From Geosiphon pyriformis (Eukaryota; Glomeromycota; Glomeromycetes; Archaeosporales; Geosiphonaceae): a stretch of DNA of 64,000 nt. Both the position numbers and the translations under genes were made by a program. Below the pieces are notes generated by a model. The model worked only from the letters and a program-made list of their open reading frames with translations. It searched no databases and was not told the origin of the DNA. The first letter of the stretch is position 1; each line of letters begins with the position of its first letter. Positions 35,809 to 47,445 of this stretch are shown here, piece after piece. The stretch spans positions 784,079-848,078 of the forward strand of contig JAAOMT010000009.1 of assembly GCA_016748015.1 (NCBI GenBank). Reading direction: 5' to 3'.

Positions 35809-37222
35809 CTAATCTTCATCCTCTTCATCTGAGGTGACGTAATCATCCATGTCTTCATCAATATCCTCATCTTCATCTGACGGTTCATACCAAAAATTCT
35901 CATCATGTTCATCCTCCGTTCGGGGTTTATGGACAATGAAATCATCGGCTGCAAATGGTGGAAGACATGTGTGCATATAAATCTTTTATAATGTCTAAAA
36001 CAAAGCTAAAAGTAAAATCAGACACCAACCACTAGTCGGTATTTTTAATCCTTCCGGGATATGTTTCTTTGAAGCGTCAACTTGGGCTGTTAACCGAATA
36101 TAAATTTAATATCGAATATTTTCTCATAAATATATTGATTAATTGATACTTACATAGCACGATTGCATTGTACGATTCTCGGTCTTTACGATACAAAACC
36201 TAGAGCCAAACATTCCAAGACATTTTTTAAATATTGAAGGTAAAGAAGGTATAAATTTTCAGGTTCCCATTAAATATCTTACCCCAGCATCCTATACAGT
36301 TAAATGTCAAAATTAAGTTAAAAAAGTTGAAGCAGGCAAATAAATAGGTTGCCGATTCAGTTACATACCACGTTAGCAGGACTAGAGCAGTTTGGATCAA
36401 CAAGCAAACTAACAATGCTTACCAGAATGCCTGTATCAGAAGAAAATCTAATTAAGAGAAATGTCCTTAAAGAACCATTCATTAGCTGAGATGCTTACTT
36501 TCTACACTTTGAGTTGGATTCCAACGTTCCTAGAATATAAAGAATTTATATATCGTGAGCAAGACGTATCGTTCAAAGGAAAAAAGTGATCACAGGTGTT
36601 TTTAATCTGAATAGATTTTTGCCTACCGCTGCAGACTCTCCGCTTGTGGGATCGTCACCAGGTGGATGAAGAATGGATATGCATAGGCGACCATCAGTGT
36701 ATACTAAAGATTGATTACTAAATGAGAAATGCAACAAAAGAAAAGGTAGAAATCATGAAAAATCTTATTTACCATTTGGGTGGAAGAAGTCATTGTAAAA
36801 TTTAAAAGTAGGTGGGTTGAAAGGATAGTCGTGGGGAAATTTGAGTGCAGCCTAACAAAGTATTGTTCAATTAGCTGTTTGAAATGCCTTCTGTAAAGAA
36901 GAATAATGATGTTACAAATCATTACCTTAAAATAGCCACCTTCATATACTGTGCCTGGAGCACCTATGATGCCGACATCCCTGAAGAAAGACCCGTGTTT
37001 GTGATTAGTTGCTCAAGATTAAGTAAAAGTTATTGACCTTAACTATACCATTCAAACACGTTACTATCGTCATGCAAAGCCACGGTAAACCCAGGTACAG
37101 GATGGCTGCTTAGTTCTAAGCAAGTAGAAAGGGTATAGTTGAGCTTAGTTATTCTTTTTGGCCAGCATCGACATACACCAACCTTTGAATTGTTTTAACA
37201 AAATATTAGCGGCGCTCGACAT
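35809..37222 (-). CDS. CDC34: Ubiquitin-conjugating enzyme E2, CDC34/UBE2R type
   Basis: E2 enzyme that works with SCF (cullin-RING) ligases. Eleven exons: 37222-37183, 37115-37049, 36980-36926, 36851-36773, 36703-36627, 36529-36499, 36430-36369, 36291-36283 (9 nt), 36199-36154, 36086-36033, 35948-35809; 219 aa. UBC fold: LLKQFKELSSHPVPGF, EGGYFKAALKFPHDYPFNPP, then the active site at Cys88 in GRLCISILHPPGDDPTSGES. The Cdc34-specific acidic loop (HPPGDDPTSGESAAERWNP) identifies the subfamily, along with SPANVDAGVLYRKDRESY. A strongly acidic tail (YEPSDEDEDIDEDMDDYVTSD) resembles the Cdc34 tail that docks on SCF. It is convergent with RPS4; upstream is AT-rich repeat territory. Confidence 0.94.
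36283..36291 (-). other. 9-nt micro-exon of the CDC34-type gene
   Basis: Between introns of 77 and 83 nt, GTATAG|GATGCTGGG|GTAAGA encodes Asp-Ala-Gly. It completes the family motif SPANVDA-VLYRK. Skipping it keeps the frame but deletes conserved residues. Confidence 0.8.
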
Positions 37223-38639
37223 TGTTGCTTAGCTTTTCAAGTCTGGATGAAAAGTATTAAGTGATGAATCAAGGTAGGTTTACTAACATAGATAAGTTTT
37301 ATATTCAAACGAAGTGAGTTCTCCTTGGTCTTGCCCAAACCTCATTGTTTCTGAATGCATAGGTAATGCACGTGACAAATCCCAAAAGGATGTTCGCTCC
37401 GCAAATGGCGAAGTTCCAAATTAATAATAATGCAAAAAATCGATCATGATAGGAAAACAGGGTAAATCGAAGCTGCTCGTTATAGTCCAACCTCCGTATT
37501 ATCAGTTATTAACAACTGATCATTTAGTGGTGACTTATCACTTGTAAAGTTAATAATGCAATTACTAATACTTTTGAAAATATTCTACTCTACCTAAATT
37601 TAGTAAAATGGCTTTATTAACAGCACTGAAAATATAGGCCGATATAAAAAAAATTCAATTTTTTTGTTTTTGGTTAAATGTTTTTTAAAGTTTTAATAAT
37701 ATTAGTATTATTATAATGAAGAATTGTTGCCTAAATAACTAGCAGTTAAAAGCAATTTTTTTCTTAAAATTATTGCAAAAAATCTTTTTTGAAATTTTAA
37801 AAAATAGTTTTTTCTTAACAATTTTATAAATTAAAATTCAATAAAAAGTAATTAATAATTATTTCTATATTAACAAACAATTACAATAAAACAGCTTTTC
37901 AGTTTTTAAAATATACTTAAAATTTTAAATTGGTTATGTTATTTATATTTATATTTTATTACGAATTTTGAAATAATTAAAAAAAATATTAAACCTTTTT
38001 TTATTTTTTATTTTTATATATGACTATAAAATACAAATTTTTTTGTTTTAGAATTGGCAATTATATTAAATAATAATATTATAAAATAGAAATCAATTAA
38101 AAAAACTGTTTTTTTATTTGTAAAAATAGAAAAAGAAATAGAAAGTTTAATAATAAAATGAATTTTATTTTTAGTAAATTAGCATCTTAAAATAAATATA
38201 AAAATATAAAAACTAATATAAAGTATAAGTTAAAAAAATTTATAATAATAAACTTTGGTTTTAAAGTTAACAGTAAAAATAAATCTTCTTTGAATTTTAA
38301 AACCAATATTTTTAAAACAAAAAAAGTAAATATTAGCAAAATAGTAATTTTTTTATTGAATATAATTTTTTATAAAACTAATAATAAAGAAATTTTTTTT
38401 ATTTCTATATTTTATTGTTTTAAAGTTTAAATAGTTGATTTTTATAATATTTAAAAAAAAACTAAAATTGTTATTAAAAAATTTTATATTTAAATCTTAA
38501 TTTTTTGGTTATTAAAAAAAATATTACAAATAAAATATAAATAATTAGAAAATTATTTTTGATTTTTAATAATTTTAAAAGATTATTTTGTTTGTTATTA
38601 ATAATAATATGTTTTCTAATTTATTATCACTTTAGAAAT
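37223..38639. other. E2 upstream region grading into AT-rich repeat DNA
   Basis: About 37,223-37,560 has gene-like base composition and probably contains the CDC34 promoter and leader. A minus-strand open frame at 37,305-37,490 has no recognisable family. From about 37,560 to 38,639 the sequence becomes extremely AT-rich with no identifiable gene. Confidence 0.5.
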
Positions 38640-38915
38640 ATGAACTAATATTAGGTCTAAGGCCTTTAAAATAATTGGCTAATTAGTAGACTTAATTTTT
38701 AATAGTGCTATATTGTTTAAAGTTGTTCAAAGAATGTTTTCTTTGAATAAGTTTTCTTATAAAATATCAACATAGTGTGTTTTTAATTGGTTTAAGTGGT
38801 TTGTTATATGTAAAAAAAGTGTAAATTGTATTTAGCTAGGACTTTTAGTTTTAGTTCTGTATACTAAATAGTAATTGTACTGTATTTGTTAAACTTTAAT
38901 AAAAAAAAATTATTA
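38640..38915 (+). mobile_element. LINE 3'-end stub
   Basis: This is a 5'-truncated, decayed LINE copy. From about 38,770 it aligns with the 3' end of E3: CATAGTGTG..TTGGTTTAAGTGG, then TATGTAAAAAAAGTG, then TTTTAGTTCTGTATACTAAATAG and a tail TTAAACTTTAATAAAAAAAA. The preceding codons resemble the ORF2 C-terminus. It is on the plus strand, opposite to E1-E3. Confidence 0.7.
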
Positions 38916-39689
38916 TTTTCTTAAAATTTCAAAAAACAATTAAATTTATGTTTATATTAAAAAAAACTATAGTATTAATTATTAATAAAAATATTTTAAC
39001 AAATAATAGTTTTTAAAAACAGAAAATATATTCAAATTAAGTTGTAATTACCAAAAAAAATTTCATAAATATTTTCAAAAAAACAATTATTTTAGTCCTA
39101 TTTAAATTTAAAAAAGTAGTATTAATTCAATTATAATTAATTAAAATATAATAAAAAATTATAATAAAGTTTGCCAAAATAAATTAAACTAATTTTTGAT
39201 ATTTAACTATTTTTTTTTTAATCAAATTTTAATTTAACTAAAATTATTGGTAGTTAAACAACTTAAAAACAAAAAACTAAATACAAAATTATGTTGTTTA
39301 TTTTGTTTATAAGTACTATTATAATTTAATATAATATATTAACAAATAATAAAAAAGAACAATATTATATAATAATAAAATTAATTAAAAAATAATTTGA
39401 TTTTTAATAAGCAAATTGGATTAGTAAGAATTCAATATATAAGATTAGTTTCATAAATATTTTAATTATAATTTTTTTAAAAAGTAATAAAAGAATTTAA
39501 AAATAAAAAAATAGTTTATATTATTAATAAAAAATAATACTAATATAATTTTATACTTTATATTAAAATTTTTAAAATTTAATATTAGATATTAATTGTA
39601 TTTTTTAGTAAATATTTATTTAATATACTTTATAAAAACTAATAATTATACAAATTAAGAAAAAATAAGAAAAAAATAGTAAAAAAAAC
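38916..39689. other. AT-rich gene-free spacer
   Basis: Very A/T-rich sequence between a LINE 3' tail and the 5' end of E4. No coding signal is seen. Confidence 0.55.
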
Positions 39690-39836
39690 AAAAAGTTAAT
39701 ATATCCAAATTCTCCAAAAAAATATTCTTTAAAAGAAAAAGTTTTTTGTTTTTTTTTTTTTTGTATTATTTTTTTCAATATTTTTTAAGCAAATAACTTT
39801 TTTGGAATAAACTTAAAAGCTGTTTCAAATAGCAAT

Positions 39837-41680
39837 ATGTCTAAGAAAAAAGTGCTTAAAAGAGCATTTTACAGTCTAATTAAAGACATTTTTTCTCAAA
39901 AAAAAAGTTTTTATAAACAATATCAAATACTTTGACAATGAAAAAAAAAATTTTGGTCAAATTTAACATTGGTAATAGTATATACTCGAATATAGATAAT
40001 AATTTTAATAATAATAGAATTAATGATATTTTAGTGAATATTAATAATAGTTTTCTTCTTGGTTTAACTGCAACTACTTTTAAAACTAAGAAAATTAATA
40101 CTGGCTTAAACTGTAATTTTCTATTGATATAATTAACTATGATATAGATAAAAATAAAGGTCTTCTTTTCTCTTTTCTTAATATTTTTTTAACAAAAAAT
40201 AAGTTAATCCAAAAATTGTCAAAACTTAGATTAAAATAATCATTAAAAAATCTTTTGCTCTTAATATCAATTTCTTTGCAATAAAAAAAATCAGCTATGA
40301 CAAAGACTAAAACTATTAAGAAAAATTTTTTAACAATCAATAGTTTTGGAAGGGCTATTATTTTCTCAAAATTTAAAAAAATTATCTAATTAATGTTTAT
40401 ATCTAAAAAAAGTATAAAAAAACAGTATTATTGACTGAAGATAAAAAATTTTTCATAAACACTAATATTAAAAAACAAGAATTTTATTTAAATCAGACTA
40501 TAATAATTAAAAAAATTCTCATAAACATGTTAAAAGAAATAATTATTGCAGCTCTTTTCAAGTTTGGTCAAGTAGTATTAATCTGTTTATAATTAATTGG
40601 ACTGTAACAAAAAACTGTAATAGAGTTTGTTAAATTGACTTAAACAAATTAATTAGTGGCAAAATAGTCATTTTTAATTGAAAAAGACTCTGTACATATA
40701 GCCAAAACCATAAAAAATTGTAATATTTGAATGTTAAAAAATTAATTTAGGTGTTTTTGTTTACTCTATCAGTAAAAACAACTGCTTATAATTTTAATAC
40801 TCTATTAAAAAAGACTAGTAGAAAAACTTACATTATAAATTGATTATTTAAAACTGACAACAGAATTCACTGTATTGTAATTAGTTTTGAATCAAATAAA
40901 AAGTTAGAGTTTGTCTTTTATACAAAACCAATTTTTGGTGGTGTAAAACTCTTTTGAGTTAGGTTGGATTTGGTTTGATGTAAAAAATATGGACAGTTTA
41001 GTCATTTTGCTTTGGAGTATAGTGTATTTGGTTTTCTTAATTCTCTATTTGTGAAAGTATTTAAAAAGTTTGTTTTAAATAAAAATTATCTTTATCTTGC
41101 CAAGTTATATGTTAAAAAAAATGTTTATATCTTTTGCTTTGTTGCTTTTAATGACAAATCTTGGGCTTAAATAGTCTTAATAGCTTTTGTCTTCAATAAT
41201 TTGCTCTTTAGTTCTGGTTTTGGTTTTTTTCTCCTTGATGCTTTGGGTTTTAATAAAATTTTTTCTTTTACTTTACCAAATAACTCTTCTTTAAATGCTT
41301 ATTTGGCTTTTCTGAAATTTTTTTTGGAGCTTTTAGTAAATCAAGTGTTTAGTATTATGCAAAAATTAAGCTTTATAGATCTGGTACTTTTAATATCTAC
41401 TTTTCAATTCCTCTTTTTTACTAGGTCTGTATCTTTGAATTCGAATTTGAATCTAAATATAGTTCTGAATGACATATTTATATTGCTTATTATCTTTCTT
41501 TCAATTATAATTAAAAAGACTTCAGATTTGGGTTTGAACAAATCAAAAATTTTAACCACCAAATTAGATGGCTTAAAAACAAAAATGATTGTTCTCAAAA
41601 TTTTTGTCAACTTGGTTTTGACAAAGTTGGATCAATTGTGAATTGGCTTGAATTTTCTGGTGCTTTTTTTATCTCAATGA
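39837..41680 (+). pseudogene. LINE E4 ORF1, decayed
   Basis: It begins MSKKKVLKRAFYSLIKD, corresponding to MSKKKAFKGAFHDSVGD in E3. It then shows IGNSIYSNIDNNF and a long surviving frame at 41,201-41,641 ending KILTTKLDGLKTKM..FVNLVLTKLDQL. The CCHC region is degraded. The end retains CTCAATGAGTGATCTGG, that is, the ATGA stop/start overlap at 41,677-41,680. Many stops are present and it is not expressible. Confidence 0.78.
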
Positions 41681-44600
41681 GTGATCTGGTTTAAAAATTT
41701 GCTACATGTAATATTTAAGATATCAATTTTTTGCCAAGCAAAAAAACATTATTCATTGGCATATAAAATTAGGTAATATGGTTTCAATTATTATGAAAAC
41801 AAAATTAAGGTTTAGTATTAAACCATAGATTATAAGCAAGTTTAATAAAATGTAAATCTTTATGTCTGGTTTAAATAAAGCTTTCTTGATACTAAAATAA
41901 TCATTATTATAAACAATTTACTGGCTTAACATGTTTTTAAAATAGAAAAAATTTCTGATCAAGTTATTTCAGTAAGACTTTTGTTCAAAGATAAATTGTC
42001 AATTATAATTTTGGGTTTATATACTGGTGCTTTTACTAAGATTAGGCTTGATTAAGCATTAAAAGTTAATTTTTTTATTGTTAAGATAATTAATTCCAGT
42101 ACTTTTATAGTATTAAGTGAAAATTTCAATAAAAATAGTTCAAAAAAGAATGCAAGCTTCAAGTTTTGTGTAGATCTAGGGTTAATTAACTTATTTTATG
42201 GATATTCATTAGTTAAGACTCTTATTTGAAGCAATTTCAGAAGCATCAAAAGATTATTAACTTTATTTTTATAAACCAAAATCTTACATTTATAGTTGTT
42301 AACCATAAAGCTAATATTATGTTTGAGTTTTTTAATATTAATTACAAAGCAGTTTTAGTTGCAGTCAGCTTGGATGGTTTTTTAAACATTTATCTTAATA
42401 ATAATTATAAACAAACTAATAGAAATAGATAAAAGTTTAAGATTAAAAATGCTAATAGTAATAAATAGTCATAGTTCAGAAAGTGCTTATTGAACAGATT
42501 CTTAAAAAAGATAACTGGATTTAACAGAACAAAAGATTATGGTAATTTGGATACAATATAAAAAATTATAAAGAAAATAGTGATAAGCTTTGCTGACAAA
42601 ATATTTTCTAGGCTTTGGTTTAGTAAGTTCAAATTTTCAAAAAACAAACAATTATTGAAGTTTTTTAAGCTAGAGTTGTTGGTGGCCAAAATTGTAAAGA
42701 GCTTAGATCAAAATCAGATTTCAAAAACTGATCACTTTATTGATATCTAAATTATCATTAATAAAAAAAAGCTCTTAGAATATATATTATATTTAATAAT
42801 AATAAAAGTTTGAAGAGAATTCTATATTATCTGTTAAGAATCAAGAAAATATATCATAAATCCAAATATTATGAATCTAAAATTGCCAAAAATAATCTTA
42901 TTAGAAAGACTATAAACAGCCATATGAAAAAATTTTGTTTTAATAAAAAAAAATGATTAAGAGTGTTTTGGATCGACTATTTTAAAAAATAATACTTGAC
43001 TATTTAATAGTTAATAATGAGTTAATTCTAAAATCTTGTGAAGTCAAATCTATAATTAACACAATTATAGAAAAATGAATAAAAAAATGCATAATGTTTA
43101 GTGTTTTATCTAAGCAATAATCTACTCAATACACTTTTTTAAAGCATGTTAATAATATTTTTTTCTCAAAAATAATATATAATATTAAGTTTGATAAGTT
43201 TTTACAATTTGTCAAGAATCTATCTAATGAAAAAGTTACTGATTTTTCTAGTATTTTTAATGAACTCTAAAAACATGATAATAAACAGGTTTTAGATAGT
43301 TTATTAGATATTTTTAATGTGTATTTAGTGTTAAGTATAGTTTTTATATAATAAAAAAAAGCCTGAATTTTTATAATACCAAATTCATACAATTAAGAAG
43401 AGATTCTTATGAATACCAAACCAATTGTCTTAATTAAAACAGGTTGTAAAATCTTATCTAAAATTTTTTTAGATAGAATTTTTCTAGTTTGTAGTGATTT
43501 TAATGTTTTGTATAATAATAATTTCTTAGTTTTGAAAGGCATATTTACTTAAACCTCTATTTTTGCTGTTGGTTTTGTTATTAAAAATGTATTGAAAAAA
43601 AACAAAAAGCTATGACTGGTTCTCTAGAATATTTGTAAAATGTACAATTTTGTTGGATAAAATCAATTAAAAAGCATTTTAATTAAGATTAAGATATGTT
43701 TTTGTTTTATTGAGTTTTTAGAAATATACACAATAATTAAACCAACCAAGTAATAACAAATTCTGGGCTTACCAAAGAGTATATTATTCATAATAAACTA
43801 AATTAGAATAAAGTTTTTTTGCCATTACTATGAAGAATTTTTTATAATCTCTTGCTTTATAAGGTTAAAAGACATAATGATTTGTATAGATACAAGTTAA
43901 ATTTAAAATTTTTTATATGAATTGGCAAGTAGGACTTTAGAAGTAAAAAGACTTCTTATTTGGCAGCAAGTGTTTTTATAGATAATACAATTTGGGTTGA
44001 GAATAATATGTTCACTATTTAGTATATTTTAAATATAGCTGGCAAATTTTTCAAATCAATAATATTTTTATTAATATAGACAAAACAGTTGCCATTTCTA
44101 TTAATTGAAAAATAAAAGTTTTTTGGTTGTTGATAAGTAGTTTAAACATTTTTATAGCCAGAAAAAGTGAATTTTATAAATACTTGTGTATTTTTTTATT
44201 TACTGATGGTTTTTTTAAACCAAGTCTTGTTAAAGCTCATTTAAATATCAAGGTTTTTACAAATTTGGTCTTAAAAAAAGTGGTATTTAACAAGCAATTT
44301 CTGTATTTGGTATTTGTTGTTTTATAACCAATAGTTAGTTACAGATTACAGTTTAATTATGCTTCAATAAATATTTGTATAAAATAAGACAGGATGTTAA
44401 GAAAAAGGCTTAAGATTAAAGCCAATTTATTCAAAAATTTCTTCAATAAAACAATCTTTTATTCTAAGTTGTATAATCTAAAGACATTTAAGTAAATAGA
44501 AGCTGAAAATTTTCTGATGAATTTGATAATTTTTGCTAACTTAAATGACATTTTCAGCAGATTGTTTGAATACAGAACTATGAATTTGCAAGCTGTCAAC

Positions 44601-45835
44601 TGAATGCTTCAGCAACTTTTGTGTTTTTTGATCATATTATTGATTAATCTTATGAATTGCTTTTTGGTTAATATAACCAATATTTTGATGATGTGTAAAT
44701 TATCTTTAAGTAATAATTTGCTAAATGTTTTCTGAATTAGTAATATCACTGTTGCAGATGTTTTGGACTTGGAATAGTATTTGAGTGTAGTAAATTTGCT
44801 AAAAAAATTTGATATTATTTTTGCAAACCAATTGTTAGATTGTTATAGCATGTGTTTCATGTAAAACAACTTTTACAAATAAAAGAAACTGGATTCCAGA
44901 AGTTTGATTCTTAATTAGTTTAGTTTGTTGGTAAAGTTTATTAAAAATGACAGTTTGGTTGGCAGTAATAATCTAACTTCTCATTTTTTTTTTGGTTACT
45001 GCTTTGGCAAATTTGGTTATGTTAATAAACATTTTATAAAAAATGGATCAAATAAAATAGTTGTTTATATAGATGTTTTAATTAAGAGTTTAAAATCTGT
45101 TTACACTTGTAGTAATATTGCTGTCTATTTTTTAAATATTGACATAAGTGTAAGAATAAAAGTGTATAGCTTGCTCTCTTCAACTCTGGAAAAATTGCAA
45201 GTTATTACTTTTGCCTTAGAATGTGTTCCAGTGTCTAGCTCAATTGTCTTGTTTATAAATAGTTAGGTGTCTTTAAATATAAATGCCTTAATTAAAAAGT
45301 TTATTAGTCTCAATTTTCATGTTAAATGCTGGATAAAAAGAAAACAAATTCACCAAATCATTAAGTTTAAGAATTTTTTAGTCAATTAAAATAAAATCAA
45401 AGATTATTTTGAGATTATTGGCAATAAACATGCTAATTTTTTTGCCAATATTGCCACTATGTCTGATTTTATACTGCCTATTAAGGTGTTATACCACTTT
45501 TTAGCTATTAAAAACAGATTTATTTTTAAAAATATCTATTATTTTGTTAAATGTCTTTTTAATATTATCAGTTTTGTTAATTGGAATTCCAAATATGTTG
45601 ATAATATTGTAGATAATATTCTGTATAACATGATTAATATAAGTAAAACATTTAGTATATGATATTCTGATGGTCAAATTCAATCTGGTTTTATTAATTT
45701 TGCTTCTTTAGCTTTTTGGTCTTATTTTATAAAAGCTCTGCACTACTAATTATCTGTGGTCAAAAAAAAAAATTATATAATTTAAGCTATTTTAATGTGT
45801 TATATATTAAATATTGATTGGTATTACTTATAAAA
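41677..45835 (+). pseudogene. LINE E4 ORF2, decayed
   Basis: It starts MSDLV then a stop at the conserved Trp, then KFATCNI. The endonuclease core has degraded to SENFNKNS, and the RT box reads FIDNTIWV (second Asp-to-Asn). The thumb region (IARKSEFYKYLCIFLFTDGF..KPSLVKAHLN, 44,127-44,327) and RNase H (VVYIDVLIKSLKSVY..LQVITFALECVP, 44,925-45,266) are still readable. Stops are spread throughout. Confidence 0.8.
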
Positions 45836-45920
45836 AAATACAAAAAAAGAAAGCTAAAAAAACAAATAAAAAAATAGATCAATAGAAAAATAGTACTTAA
45901 CACATAAACACAATGTTAGA

Positions 45921-46064
45921 AAATTATAACACATTGCTTAGTAATATGCATATTACTAATAAATTATAACATACTGCTTAATAATATGAACAATATCAGT
46001 AAATTATAATATACTGCTTAGCAATATAAATAATATTAGTAAAATTAGAGCATATTGCTTAAAA
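45921..46064. repeat. 40-bp minisatellite, about 3.6 copies
   Basis: Units begin at exactly 45,921, 45,961, 46,001 and 46,041. Each starts AAATTATAA (AAAATTAGA in the last) and contains TACTGCTTA or a one-base variant. The second half varies around ATATGAACAATATCAGT. The flanks (45,836-45,920 and 46,065-46,180) are AT-rich with no gene. Confidence 0.85.
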
Positions 46065-46179
46065 AAATATAAGATCTCATAGAACAAAAAATATGTATAT
46101 ATAGCAAGAGTATTAGAAACAAAAAAAGCAGAATCCAATTTAGAATCAATACTTACAATTCCTTAATTATCTCATACCT

Positions 46180-46790
46180 TTTTTTTAAAAGGTAGTTTTT
46201 TACAACTTGAAGCAGAATCAAATTACATATTAATAAAATAACAATTATTATTTGAATTCATGTTATCATTACTTGATTAAAGAATATTAATCATCTTTAT
46301 TTTATCAACATAAAGTGTTAATAAAATTTAACACTTAATTATATTAGAACAATAGCTCTTGATTATGGCTATTAATAGAATACTAATTTCATTTTTTCTT
46401 TTATTTTCTTTTATTTCTTTTATTTTCTTTTATTTTATTGCATTTGTTGTTTATTAACTGACTAAAAGAATTAAGCTTTAAGTAATTTAACATCAAAAAT
46501 AGTCTAGTAAAAGACCTAAAAATAAGGGTATAGAACTCAAAAATTGAGAATAGCTTACCAAAAGAGCACAACTGTCAGAATAAACTGGCCACTACACTAA
46601 AAAAAAATTTAATGAAATAATTATTCCAAGAGACTACTAAAACAATCATTAAATTTCTGTCTATTATATAAAAAACTCTACCAAAATCTTCAGATATTAA
46701 TACTACCAGCTATTAAACATCAAGTTACAGATTTGTTATTTGTACCAACTTCTCAAATATTTATTTGTAATATTGATTAAAAACTTAGAC
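46180..46790 (+). repeat. Unclassified dispersed repeat X, copy 2
   Basis: Homologous, on the opposite strand, to 880-1450. Shared blocks in order: CATAAAGTGTTAAT, AATAGCTCTTGATTATGGC, AGAATACTAATTTC, a TTTTCTTTTATTTTC-type pyrimidine tract (46,392-46,438), AAGGGTATAGAACTCAAAAAT, AATAGCTTACCAAAAGA, AAATTTAATGAAAT, TTTCTGTCTATTATATAAAA and CAGATTTGTTATTTGTACC. No family was recognised. Whether it once coded for protein is unclear, although one frame reads ISVYYIKNSTKIFRY here and ISVYYTKDSIKTFRY in copy 1. Confidence 0.6.
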
Positions 46791-46899
46791 CACATATTTT
46801 CTTGTATTTATGATAATAACACTAGAAAAAATTTAATTTTAAAGACTATTGAAATTTAGACTAATTTATTGAACACATGTATTATTGACAATATAGTAA

Positions 46900-47445
46900 T
46901 TTAATCTCTGTATAAAACTGAATCTTCTAATTGTTTGTACATATTGCTAGTCAAAGGCTTTATAATAAAAAAGTAAATAATTAACATAATATATTTATTG
47001 AGTAGTAATTTTAATAGTGTATTGTTAGTTATCAAATTGGTCCAGAATTTTACTAAGAATTACAAATCTACTATGTGATTGACAACTGTTAAGCTAAAAG
47101 TGCATTATAAAAAATATAGTTTTCTGTTACATAATAAATTTGTAATATTAATCATATTAGATTTAATATTTTTGTGATTCTTTAATATTATTTATGATTT
47201 TGGTATTAGATTAGGAGTTTATGTTTATTTTGGTTTATATTCTTATTTGTTTAGTATACATTTCGGTTTTTTGCATGACTTTTTGATTGTAGATAGTTTA
47301 AATGCTTAGTGTTATTTTAATTAGTCTAAATAGCTGATTATATATAAAAAAAACATGAGTTATATTTAATATAAAAGCTTGTATAGTTTTATGATTTTAG
47401 ACAATAATTAAACTATACTTATTAAATGCATAATAAAAAAAAAAT
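46900..47445 (+). mobile_element. LINE 3'-end fragment
   Basis: A decayed ORF2 C-terminus (KGFIIKK, then WLTTVKLKVHYKK with a stop at Trp; compare CKGFVLKSW and VWLVRSKHRVNMEK in E3) leads into the family 3' end: AATGCTTAGTGTTATTTTAATTAGTC, then TGATTATATATAAAAAAAACATGAG and an ATAAAAAAAA tail. It may be the displaced end of E4 or an independent 5'-truncated copy. Confidence 0.68.

Larger units (their letters stand above)
39690..45835 (+). mobile_element. LINE copy E4 (heavily decayed)
   Basis: Plus-strand copy of the E3 subfamily. The 5' leader, ORF1 start, ORF1/ORF2 junction, endonuclease, RT, RNase H and part of the zinc region can all be followed despite extreme A/T drift. Homology fades near 45,835, within the C-terminal zinc region, and the 3' UTR is missing. 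A separate LINE 3' end appears at about 46,900. Confidence 0.8.

Noticed and set aside
37305-37490. 61-codon minus-strand open frame upstream of the CDC34-type gene.
   Set aside because: It has no recognisable family, lies in the probable promoter/leader, and its length is unremarkable. A hydrophobic stretch alone does not support a gene.
41404-41610. Minus-strand open frame over LINE E4.
   Set aside because: Antisense to the readable ORF1 C-terminus of E4.
45921-46064. CRISPR-like array from regularly spaced repeats.
   Set aside because: The 40-bp units are contiguous with no distinct spacers, in a eukaryotic genome; it is a minisatellite.
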